This document shows, piece by piece, positions 1 to 5,484 of a stretch of DNA of 6,527 nt. Both the position numbers and the translations under genes were made by a program. The stretch's first letter is position 1. The number at the start of each line of letters is the position of its first letter. The stretch comes from Cellvibrionaceae bacterium (GTDB taxonomy: Bacteria > Pseudomonadota > Gammaproteobacteria > Pseudomonadales > Cellvibrionaceae): NCBI GenBank assembly GCA_027012915.1, contig JALUYN010000624.1, forward strand, positions 1-6,527, in the 5' to 3' direction. The notes beneath the pieces were generated by a model, which saw nothing but the letters and a program-made list of their open reading frames with translations, was not told the DNA's origin and searched no databases.

Positions 1-539
1 CTATTTCTCCCGGCCCGGTAAATCTGGTTTGCCTCAGCAGCGGCAGTCGCTACCCCATCGCACGAGGCCTGGTCTTTGTATCGGGCGCTACCATTGGCTT
101 TTTGCTGTTGTTTGTTGCCGTAGGGCTGGGCTTGCATCATTTGTTCAGCCTATGGCCCTGGCTCTATGAGCTGCTGCGCTGGGCAGGCGCGGCCTTTTTG
201 CTGTATCTGTGTATCGCGTTGTTTAGAGCCAATGGCGAGCTGAGTGACGCAACCGACCGAGCCCCGGGGTTTGGTTACGGCGCGCTGATGCAGTGGCTTA
301 ACCCCAAGGCCTGGCTGGCCGCCGCAGCGGGTATCAGCGCCTATACGGAGGGCGGCAATATGCACCAGCTGCTGGTCTTTACCGGGCTCTATGCACCTAT
401 CTGTTGGCTGTCGTTATCGTGTTGGGTATTGGCGGGAGCATTTTTCAGACGCTGGCTGCAACAACCCTCGCGGTTGCGCTGGTTCAATCGTCTATTGGCG
501 GTGCTGCTGGCCAGCAGTGGCATCGCTATTGTTCTTTAG
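1..539 (+). CDS. LysE/RhtB-family amino-acid exporter, 5' end outside the window
   Basis: The frame is open from base 3 to a TAG at 537-539 (178 codons), so the start codon lies left of the window; the apparent TTG at 102 is internal. The visible N-terminus reads SPGPVNLVCLSSG, the PGP-containing signature that follows the first residues of LysE/RhtB exporters, and is followed by a Gly-rich stretch (SGATIGF). The rest is hydrophobic helices, with NPKAW near the middle, the conserved N-P-K element of the family. Family members are about 200 residues, so only roughly 15-25 residues should be missing. Family knowledge: inner-membrane proton-driven export of amino acids or related small molecules; the substrate cannot be told here. 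It converges with an AraC-type regulator and overlaps its 3' end by 14 bp. Family assignment is firm, substrate unknown. Confidence 0.9.
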   Translation, partial: ISPGPVNLVCLSSGSRYPIARGLVFVSGATIGFLLLFVAVGLGLHHLFSLWPWLYELLRWAGAAFLLYLCIALFRANGELSDATDRAPGFGYGALMQWLNPKAWLAAAAGISAYTEGGNMHQLLVFTGLYAPICWLSLSCWVLAGAFFRRWLQQPSRLRWFNRLLAVLLASSGIAIVL

Positions 540-1395
540 GAGCAACTCTAGCGTTTAATTGGTATTGACCGGGAGTCGTCGCAGTGAGCTTTTTAAAGGT
601 GCGCTGAAAATGGGCCTGATCGGCAAACGCCAACTGTTGTGCCACCTCGGCAATATCACAGCCATTGCGCAGCAGCTCCTGGCTTTTCTGGATTCGGCGA
701 TTTAATAGATACGCGTGGGGCGTAAGGCCATAACGGCGACGAAAACTTCTGATCAGATGGCCCTCACTGCAGCTTGCCAATTCGATCAGGTCCTCCAATG
801 TGGGAGTCTCTGCCAATGCTCGGTCCAGATAACTGGCGACATCATCAAGAGCGCTACTGTCCGAGCTATTGGATGGCTGTTTGGTTGCGCCTTGCTGCTG
901 ATCCAGGTATTCCATCAACAGCGCCATAAAATCCACAAACAGGGATTGTTTTTCGAGTGTTTCGGCTTGCGGGTCGGTCAACGCCGCCGCCATATCACAG
1001 TAGAGCTGGTACCAGTTGTAGGGACTGGCTTTACTGGCACTCTCTGTAACAACCGCGGTGTGAATATCCCGCCATTGGGCGTCAGTCTGTAGACCTAACT
1101 CTATACGCAGTTGCGTCAACCAGTCGCTATCGACATACAGCATCCAGTAGGCCCAGGGTTGGTTATCCACCGGGTTGCAACTATGGACCCATTCCGGATT
1201 CATCAATACCAGATCACCTTCACTAATATCGTAGTGATCGTCGCGGTATTGAAAGGTACTGATGCCATGGGTAATCGCACCCAGCGACCACTGTTTATGA
1301 GAATGTGGAGCATAGTGAACCTCGCGGCCGTCTTCTACACGTCGCAATTCAAGATGGGGCCACTGGGGGTAGCGCCAGAAGTGTGAAGCCGACAT
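526..1395 (-). CDS. AraC-family transcriptional regulator with N-terminal cupin sensor domain
   Basis: 289 aa, the usual length for a two-domain AraC regulator. Residues about 15-90 form the cupin-like ligand-binding domain, with histidines in HYAPHSHKQWSLG (27-39) and the segment GDLVLMNPEWVHSCNP (60-75). Residues about 185-280 carry the double helix-turn-helix: TLEDLIELASCSEGHLIRSF is the first HTH, and the second ends in AFADQAHFQRTFKKLTATTPGQYQ, the classical AraC signature. The ATG at 1395 has AGGAT about seven bases upstream. The gene ends inside the 3' end of the LysE-type exporter coming from the other side. AraC regulators of this class often sit beside LysE exporters, so control of that exporter by a small effector is a reasonable inference, although the tail-to-tail layout leaves no shared promoter to support it. 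No operator was identified. Confidence 0.93.
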   Translation of the reverse strand: MSASHFWRYPQWPHLELRRVEDGREVHYAPHSHKQWSLGAITHGISTFQYRDDHYDISEGDLVLMNPEWVHSCNPVDNQPWAYWMLYVDSDWLTQLRIELGLQTDAQWRDIHTAVVTESASKASPYNWYQLYCDMAAALTDPQAETLEKQSLFVDFMALLMEYLDQQQGATKQPSNSSDSSALDDVASYLDRALAETPTLEDLIELASCSEGHLIRSFRRRYGLTPHAYLLNRRIQKSQELLRNGCDIAEVAQQLAFADQAHFQRTFKKLTATTPGQYQLNARVAPKEQ

Positions 1396-1473
1396 AGTAT
1401 TGATCCTGCCCTGCTACTGTTTGAGCTTTCTTTTAGTTGTCCTCTCAAAAACAAGCGCGACTTAACGGCAGAC

Positions 1474-1773
1474 TCACAGTTTTAACTTCCACTCCTCAAA
1501 CCCGCCATCGACACTATAGGACTGCTCGAACCCCATATTGTAGAAATACTCGGCGGCGTTTTTGCTGCTATTGCCATGATAGCAGTAGATGATAAGCGGC
1601 TTGGTCTTGTCCTTCTCGTTTACGATTTCCTCAACATTGTCATTGGACACATGAATAGAATCTTGAATATGCCCCCGCATAAACGATTCAGGATCTCGAA
1701 TATCCAGAATGGTTGCCTCGCCCGACTTGATCAGCTCTTTCGCCTGATCGATTGAAATACATGTGTAGGTCAT
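1474..1773 (-). CDS. glpE: GlpE-type single-domain rhodanese (thiosulfate sulfurtransferase)
   Basis: 99 aa, a single rhodanese domain close in length to E. coli GlpE (108 aa). The CH2A-like element DIRDPESF is at residues 24-31, and the active-site loop CYHGNSS at 64-70 is the same as in E. coli GlpE, with Cys64 as the persulfide-forming nucleophile. The C-terminal YSVDGGFEEW also matches GlpE. Family knowledge: a cytoplasmic enzyme moving the sulfane sulfur of thiosulfate to cyanide or thiol acceptors such as thioredoxin. The ATG at 1773 has AGGA about ten bases upstream. No glp regulon gene is adjacent. Upstream lies a decayed IS fragment, so the native promoter or operon partner may have been replaced. 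No clear terminator is seen in the 78 bp before the AraC gene. The short six-residue loop separates it from Cdc25-type rhodaneses. Confidence 0.93.
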   Translation of the reverse strand: MTYTCISIDQAKELIKSGEATILDIRDPESFMRGHIQDSIHVSNDNVEEIVNEKDKTKPLIIYCYHGNSSKNAAEYFYNMGFEQSYSVDGGFEEWKLKL

Positions 1774-1828
1774 TTTTGCGTTTTCCTATAGAGCGCTCGA
1801 GTGAGCTCTGATAAGGATGGAGTTTATA

Positions 1829-1975
1829 TCATTGGGGCTGGTGGCGTCCGCATAAACCGCTAAGAGATAGAGTAGGCTTTCCGATGGAAGGCGTGCTAAC
1901 TTCCGGCTTCTCTGATCGTTTAACAGCTTCTCTACGGAACTCTTCAGAATATGCTTGGTTTCTTTTCCTACCCAT
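1829..1975 (-). pseudogene. IS3-family transposase OrfA, N-terminal remnant
   Basis: A 48-codon reading frame starts at ATG 1975, preceded by AGAGGTG, a good ribosome binding site. It opens MGRKRNQAYSEEFRREAVKR, which I recognise as the start of IS3-family OrfA helix-turn-helix proteins (typically about 90-100 aa, continuing into a DLGI...W-R segment). The match fades after about residue 31 (VSTPSIGK). What follows does not resemble the family and ends at TGA 1829, so this is the first third of orfA, truncated or frameshifted. No OrfB or DDE domain is in the window. The left terminal inverted repeat would be expected between here and about 2040, but without the other end I cannot delimit it. 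It lies between the attC-like site and glpE, pointing at insertion or deletion in this patch. Confidence 0.72.
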
Positions 1976-2041
1976 CTTAGTCACCTCTATATGAGTCAAT
2001 ATAACTATAGAAGGTGGCTACTGATTGTGGGGAACCCGGAA

Positions 2042-2134
2042 ATCTAACGCCCGGCTTTGGGGCTGACTTGGAGCTGCGAAGCAGCGGAAAGGCAGTCCCA
2101 GCCCCGAAGGGGCGACAACAGCCGCTTGTTATAA
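2042..2134 (-). other. attC-like integron recombination site
   Basis: 93 bp. On the minus strand it begins TTATAAC (R'', 2134-2128) and ends GTTAGAT (R', 2048-2042), a perfect GTTRRRY core site preceded by GGGC. Between them is an imperfect inverted repeat: AGCCG/CGGCT (plus 2120-2124 with 2052-2056), CAGCCCC/GGGGCTG (2099-2105 with 2059-2065), and an apical hairpin GCTGC-GAA-GCAGC (2073-2085). The arms are unequal, with two extra bases beside the GGGGCTG arm and a loop of a dozen or so bases in the left arm, consistent with the extrahelical bases that set strand choice in attC sites. The left arm also holds its own hairpin GCCCC-GAA-GGGGC (2101-2113), which is unusual. The overall plan resembles Vibrio-type attC repeats. 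It could instead be another family of intergenic palindrome, but its position against a stop codon favours attC. Confidence 0.75.
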
Positions 2135-2135
2135 A

Positions 2136-2651
2136 TCACACTGCCGCTCTCAGCTTTTTCAATAAATCCAGGCATGCTTGGTGCAGTAGAAAGTCTAGAT
2201 CTTTTGCGTCGAATAAAGGACGCAGCCTTAAAAAAGCTCGCAAAGTGAATAATCTAGAAAAATATTGCTTCCATGTAATTCGCGACTTCGAGCTAGCTGT
2301 GAGGACAGTTTTACCCGTGTCAATTCGATATATTCTTGCCGCTACCTCTACCTGTGGGCGCCACATCAAGGGAAAACCAAAATCTCCGAGAGCTATATCC
2401 ACCATATCTCCGGACTGAAACTTTGGAACGACCACATCTAATCCCAAATCAGCATCAGTGGGCTGTTTGATCATATTCGCGGGCGGGAGTTCGAAGATTT
2501 CAACTAGTCTCTTACGCAGCGACGAATCTATGTTTTCTTGGCACAGAATGTCCCATTGATCGACATGACGCTTTAGGTCAGTTCTTGGAGCTACGGTAAG
2601 GCTACCAAGATATAGCTTAAACTCCTTTTTTTTAAAGAATCGTTCTAGCAC
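2136..2651 (-). CDS. Unrecognised 171-aa cassette-encoded protein
   Basis: I do not recognise this protein. The start is GTG at 2651 with AAGGAAAG (2663-2656) at good spacing; an in-frame TAA at 2669-2667 rules out a longer reading frame. There is no signal peptide or membrane helix. The N-terminus is basic (FFKKKEFK). The middle (about 60-105) is mixed and probably beta-rich (DLGLDVVVPKFQSGDMVDIALGDFGFP). The C-terminal half has EVAARIYRIDTGKTVLTASSKSR, which reads like paired strands around a turn, then an amphipathic helical tail (FDAKDLDFLLHQACLDLLKKL). The protein fills its cassette: 21 bases of leader, and the stop one base before the attC R'' box. It has no visible promoter of its own. 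Its sequence is more AT-rich than the neighbouring chromosomal genes, as expected of acquired DNA. A compact soluble alpha/beta protein is likely; its role is unknown. Confidence 0.8.
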   Translation of the reverse strand: MLERFFKKKEFKLYLGSLTVAPRTDLKRHVDQWDILCQENIDSSLRKRLVEIFELPPANMIKQPTDADLGLDVVVPKFQSGDMVDIALGDFGFPLMWRPQVEVAARIYRIDTGKTVLTASSKSRITWKQYFSRLFTLRAFLRLRPLFDAKDLDFLLHQACLDLLKKLRAAV

Positions 2652-2655
2652 CGAA

Positions 2656-2663
2656 CTTTCCTT
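2656..2663 (-). promoter_or_regulatory. Ribosome binding site of the cassette gene
   Basis: AAGGAAAG lies four to seven bases before the GTG at 2651. It supports the GTG as the start and lies entirely inside the cassette boundary, so the gene would carry its own translation signal when moved. Confidence 0.6.
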
Positions 2664-2673
2664 GATTTATAAC

Positions 2674-3057
2674 AGCTTATTCAACGACCCAGGGTCGCCT
2701 ATTTATTGGTCGTATCAAGGGAGATAAAAAGAAGGAGGGATCGATCAATTTATTCCCTTAAATCAATCTGTTGCTCAATCTATCAGATTGGGCGTCTATT
2801 GCAATATGCGCCCTTTGGGCGCTTTCTCCAGCCACATATTTCGAGAGTTATTTTTACTGAAAGGAATAACACCCTGTTTTTCATGCCATTTTTGGCCATG
2901 TATAGCAATACACGAACTTAAGTCGCTTATTTCGATGATTTTGTTGGCTTCCAAGCACATCAACTCTGGTTGATATGCTACTTATCGCAAATCTGGAGTT
3001 TCATGTGACTGCCTGTCGCCGTATCAATGATAAGCCAGAGTAGAATTCACCCAGCAC
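2674..3057. other. AT-rich intergenic stretch with hairpins, no convincing gene
   Basis: No frame on either strand looks like a known protein. Visible structure: a perfect palindrome CGACCC-A-GGGTCG (2685-2697) just outside the cassette boundary; a hairpin CAATCT-ATC-AGATTG (2776-2790), with a direct copy of CAATCT at 2764-2769; and a GC hairpin GCGCCC-TTT-GGGCGC (2808-2822) followed on plus by TTTCT, which could be a weak terminator. A minus-strand frame of 54 codons (2960 to 2796, start MCLEANKIIEIS) is open but has a poor ribosome binding site and no recognisable similarity. A 71-codon plus-strand frame (2706-2921) looks like chance. No integrase gene is present, although one would be expected about here if this were the head of an integron. 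Confidence 0.6.
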
Positions 3058-3169
3058 CCTAGCCTTCTATCCTCCTAGCCTTCTATCCTCCTAGCTTTTT
3101 ATCTTCCTAGCTCTTTATCTTCCGCGCAGTCTATCTTCCTAGCTGTCTATCATCCCGACCTTCTGGCCA
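3058..3169. repeat. 16-bp imperfect tandem repeat, seven copies
   Basis: Seven consecutive 16-base units start at 3058, 3074, 3090, 3106, 3122, 3138 and 3154. The plus-strand unit is CCTAGCCTTCTATCCT. The first two are identical, the next four share most positions (CCTAGC..TCTATCTT pattern, with unit 5 changed at CCTAG), and the last (CCCGACCTTCTGGCCA) is strongly diverged. The array ends exactly at the base before the stop codon of the pilin-like gene. The unit is not a multiple of three, and on the minus strand most units contain two TAG triplets, so it cannot be coding over any length. There are no spacers, so it is not CRISPR. Confidence 0.9.
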
Positions 3170-3784
3170 CTAGTGTCGACCCAACGCGAACTCACACGAA
3201 TTTATCAATTGCTTAATATGCTTATAGTCCGGCGTTTCACAAGACCAACTCAGGCCATAAGCCCGCTCTTCGGGTAACAGGTAGATTTCTCCGCCATCGA
3301 CACCGCTTTCGGCATTGTAGATCAGCGTTATTACGCCACCACTGCGCACTTCCGCTGCGGCCAGTGCATCCGAGGCGTAGGCTTCTGGCGACTCTAGTCC
3401 AACCTCGTTATTTGAAGCAGGCAGTCTGCCGCGGGATTGATAGAACTCGCTGATTGTCATTTTGAACAGGCCTGCCATCTGCAGCCCCTGGAAAAGTTTG
3501 GCGCCGCGCAATGCCTTTTCGCCCATTTTGTTGGCTTGATCGATCATTTGCTGGCGCTGTTGCATTTGCTCCGCTTCGCGGCGCAACAGATCTTCCCGCT
3601 GGCGATTTTGCTCTTCAAGCTCTTGCATGCGCTGCTCGTGCGCGCGTTGTTCCTGCTCGCGCTTCTCTTGCTCTAACGCCGCTTGCTGCGCACGCTTCTG
3701 CTCCTGCACGCCGCTATAGAAGTCCGCTAGAAACACAAAGCCCAGCAACAACAGGCCCAACATCAGCAGTTTTGAATTCGACAT
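3170..3784 (-). CDS. Membrane-anchored coiled-coil protein with C-terminal type IV pilin-like domain
   Basis: 204 aa; the ATG at 3784 has AAGGA upstream. Residues 5-20 are a hydrophobic N-terminal anchor (LLMLGLLLLGFVFLA). Residues about 27-90 are a Glu/Gln/Arg-rich coiled coil with many EQ, QR and EE repeats. Residues about 100-198 resemble the globular part of type IV pilins: FKMTISEFYQSRGRLPASNNEVGL, then a Gly-Gly-bracketed strand (SGGVITLIYNAESG), then a WSC...C end, with Cys182 and Cys197 placed like the D-region disulfide. There is no prepilin peptidase site (no G-F-T-L-I-E start), so it is not an ordinary pilin subunit. I infer an inner-membrane protein with a periplasmic stalk presenting a pilin-like head. 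It follows the sugar dehydrogenase gene by 53 bp on the same strand and may be co-transcribed. I know no name for this architecture. Confidence 0.85.
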   Translation of the reverse strand: MSNSKLLMLGLLLLGFVFLADFYSGVQEQKRAQQAALEQEKREQEQRAHEQRMQELEEQNRQREDLLRREAEQMQQRQQMIDQANKMGEKALRGAKLFQGLQMAGLFKMTISEFYQSRGRLPASNNEVGLESPEAYASDALAAAEVRSGGVITLIYNAESGVDGGEIYLLPEERAYGLSWSCETPDYKHIKQLINSCEFALGRH

Positions 3785-3837
3785 CTAAAGTCCTTTTCTG
3801 AATCGTTATGTTTAACAGCCCCAGCTTATCTTCCGCT

Positions 3838-4992
3838 TTAATTTTGGTCAGACGCCGGGCTCATACGAAAAATCTTACCACTGTCTGTGGAAAAATAGAT
3901 AAGCCCGTCGGGCCCTTCGATCAGATCTCTGATTCTCTCACCAAAATCTTCCAGCAAGCGTTCTTCGCCAACCAGTTCTCCCGCAGCACTGACGCTAACG
4001 CGATTGATATGAGTCAGGCGCAAAGCCCCTGCGAACAGATCGCCCCGCCAAGCGGGAAAAGCACGGCCCTGATACAGCAACAGCGACGAAGGAGCGATGG
4101 AAGGAATGTAGACTTTGTGGGGCTGCTCCATACCATCGCGATGGGTATCGTCCGCCACGTCCACCGGCCCCCAGTATTCCTTGCCATAGGAAATTTCAGG
4201 CCAACCGTAATTGCGCCCGGGTAGTACCAGATTGATTTCATCGCCACCGCGCGGACCATGCTCTATGACCCACAGCCGTTTATTGACTGCGTCGTAAGCA
4301 ATGCCCTGGGGATTGCGATGGCCGTAACTCCAAATGCCGGGCAACGCCCCGCTTTTGTCTAGAAACGGATTGTCCTTGGGAATACTACCATCGAGGTTCA
4401 AGCGAATCACCGAGCCGTTGTGATTGCTCAGATCCTGCGCGCTGGGTCGCACGCCGCGATCCCCCACAGTAAAAAACAGATGCCCTTTGCCATCAAAGGC
4501 GATACGGCTGCCAAAATGTATGCGCTTCTTGCTGGCGGAGTCCGACACCAACAGATCTCGCCACTGCACCAGCTTGCCAGCGGCGATCTTCGCTTGCGCC
4601 AATACCGTTACCCCTTGACCACCCTGATCCTTCACGTAGGTGAAATACACCCAATCGCCTGCCGTGTAGTCAGGCGGTACTGCCACATCCAATAGTCCGC
4701 CCTGGCCCTCGGCCAGTACTTCAGGGGTGGCCTGAAGCTTGGACACCTGTCCGCTTTGAAGAGACACCTTGCCTATGCCACCACCGCGCTCTGTAAACAA
4801 AATCTCGTCTGCCCCCAGAAACGCGATGGCCCAAATGGTGTCGTGCCCCTCGGTGATCTGCTCTACTCGGACAGTGGCTTTTTCGGTGGTTTTGTCAGCG
4901 GCATTGTCAGTGATTTCGGTGTGTACAATCTGCGCCGAACCACCTTGAGAGAAAGCGGCCAGAAGGAGAAGCGGGATAAACCTCTTAAACAT
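3838..4992 (-). CDS. Periplasmic PQQ-dependent sugar dehydrogenase (soluble GDH / YliI type)
   Basis: 384 aa, near the length of E. coli YliI (371). Residues 1-20 are a signal peptide (KR, then LLLLAAF, cleavage likely after GGSA). The rest fits the six-bladed propeller of the GSDH family: GQGGLLDVAVPPDY (96-109), RIHFGSR with His159 at the position of the catalytic base, VGDRG (176-180), SYGHRNPQG (222-230) with the conserved Arg226, EHGPRGGDEINL (244-255) and RNYGWP (260-265), which surround PQQ and calcium in the family. Family knowledge: oxidation of aldoses to lactones in the periplasm with PQQ as cofactor. No PQQ biosynthesis genes are in the window. The ATG at 4992 has AGGAG seven bases upstream. 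The pilin-like gene follows 53 bp downstream. The exact sugar cannot be told. Confidence 0.93.
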   Translation of the reverse strand: MFKRFIPLLLLAAFSQGGSAQIVHTEITDNAADKTTEKATVRVEQITEGHDTIWAIAFLGADEILFTERGGGIGKVSLQSGQVSKLQATPEVLAEGQGGLLDVAVPPDYTAGDWVYFTYVKDQGGQGVTVLAQAKIAAGKLVQWRDLLVSDSASKKRIHFGSRIAFDGKGHLFFTVGDRGVRPSAQDLSNHNGSVIRLNLDGSIPKDNPFLDKSGALPGIWSYGHRNPQGIAYDAVNKRLWVIEHGPRGGDEINLVLPGRNYGWPEISYGKEYWGPVDVADDTHRDGMEQPHKVYIPSIAPSSLLLYQGRAFPAWRGDLFAGALRLTHINRVSVSAAGELVGEERLLEDFGERIRDLIEGPDGLIYFSTDSGKIFRMSPASDQN

Positions 4993-5093
4993 ATGGAGAC
5001 TCCTGGATTTATGTATATAGGAAGACGGGAGTGGTTCCTAAGCTGGTTTCTTTTGAGCGATAAGCATTTCCAGATATTTCAGAAATCGTCTTT

Positions 5094-5116
5094 CCCGAGA
5101 ACGACGGAACCTCGGG
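5094..5116 (-). terminator. Possible hairpin directly after the thioredoxin-fold gene
   Basis: CCCGAG and CTCGGG form a 6-bp stem around an 11-base loop, starting at the base after the TAG stop at 5119-5117. It lacks a following T-run (AAAGACG follows on the minus strand), so it is at best a weak terminator or an mRNA-end stabiliser between this gene and the dehydrogenase gene. Confidence 0.3.
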
Positions 5117-5458
5117 CTAATTGCCGGCGGCGTTTTTTGAGCAAGCTTTGATATTTTCCGACAAGGGTGCGCCGGGATTCATTAGCGGCAAAACACAATG
5201 ATTGTCGGCGGTCTGCACCACAATACTGGGAATACCGGAAATGCCATAGCGCTTGATGGCCGGGTGATCCTCCTGTTCGCTGACATCCACATGCTCGACT
5301 TTTACGGAGGGATTGGTCGCTTTGTATTTTTCCAGTTGCTTCAGCGAATAATTGCAGGGGCCACACCATTGCGCGCCGAAGTGAAACACTTCCATTTCAG
5401 CAGCTTCGACTGCACTGCAAGAGAGAACAGCCGAAAGTAAGGCCACTAAACATTTCAT
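5117..5458 (-). CDS. Small exported thioredoxin-fold protein, WCGPC
   Basis: 113 aa from the ATG at 5458, chosen because GGGGAAA sits about seven bases upstream and it gives a clean signal peptide (MKCLVALLSAVLSCSAVEA). An in-frame ATG at 5488, overlapping the stop of the upstream gene as ATGA, would add ten residues and is a real alternative; one at 5500 is less likely. The mature part is about 93 residues: FHFGAQWCGPC (25-35) with redox Cys32/Cys35, then HVDVSEQ, then GISGIPSIVV with the cis-Pro at 77. Two more cysteines (88 and 106) lie near the C-terminus. Cys14 in the signal peptide is in a poor lipobox, so lipidation is doubtful. Family knowledge: a thiol-disulfide protein acting in the periplasm. 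It lies directly after the cysteine-rich gene, which may hint at a shared thiol function, but no substrate is evident. Confidence 0.85.
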   Translation of the reverse strand: MKCLVALLSAVLSCSAVEAAEMEVFHFGAQWCGPCNYSLKQLEKYKATNPSVKVEHVDVSEQEDHPAIKRYGISGIPSIVVQTADNHCVLPLMNPGAPLSENIKACSKNAAGN

Positions 5459-5484
5459 TCTGTTTCCCCGAGTTGTAATCTTAT

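Larger units (their letters stand above)
2048..2672 (-). mobile_element. Single integron gene cassette (orf + attC), 625 bp
   Basis: Read on the minus strand, the element runs from T2672 to G2048. It contains one gene with a short 21-base leader, then an attC-like site beginning one base after the stop codon: the compact plan of an integron cassette. The boundary test supports it. Recombination occurs between G and TT of the R' box, so an excised circle would join terminal G2048 to TTATAA at 2672-2667, giving GTTATAA. That is the exact complement of the R'' box TTATAAC (2134-2128), whereas the box now read across the junction (GTTAGAT) pairs only partly. The complementarity extends to 11 bases (GTTATAAATCA on plus at 2128-2138 and on minus at 2673-2663). 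No integrase or further attC is present, so it is a lone cassette. That it is mobile today is not shown. Confidence 0.72.

Noticed and set aside
2014..2418. Plus-strand open frame of 134 codons across the attC-like site
   Set aside because: It runs through the palindromic site and antisense to the well-supported cassette gene, and its product is compositionally unlike a real protein.
2808..2822. Strong intrinsic terminator
   Set aside because: The GCGCCC/GGGCGC hairpin has only TTTCT after it, and no plus-strand gene precedes it, so it is noted only as structure.
2706..2921. Possible integrase or other gene upstream of the cassette
   Set aside because: The 71-codon plus-strand frame has no tyrosine recombinase motifs and no ribosome binding site worth noting.
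2796..2960. 54-codon minus-strand frame starting MCLEANK
   Set aside because: It is open and free of low complexity but has a weak ribosome binding site and no recognisable family, so it is mentioned only under the intergenic stretch.
3058..3169. CRISPR-like array
   Set aside because: The 16-base units are directly contiguous, with no spacers between them.
3437..3801. Two plus-strand frames rich in Leu, Ala and Arg
   Set aside because: They are the antisense reading of the Glu/Gln/Arg coiled-coil coding stretch; their composition follows from that repeat.
3808..4695. Several open frames opposite or overlapping the sugar dehydrogenase gene
   Set aside because: All lie within the strongly supported PQQ dehydrogenase coding region and show no family motifs.
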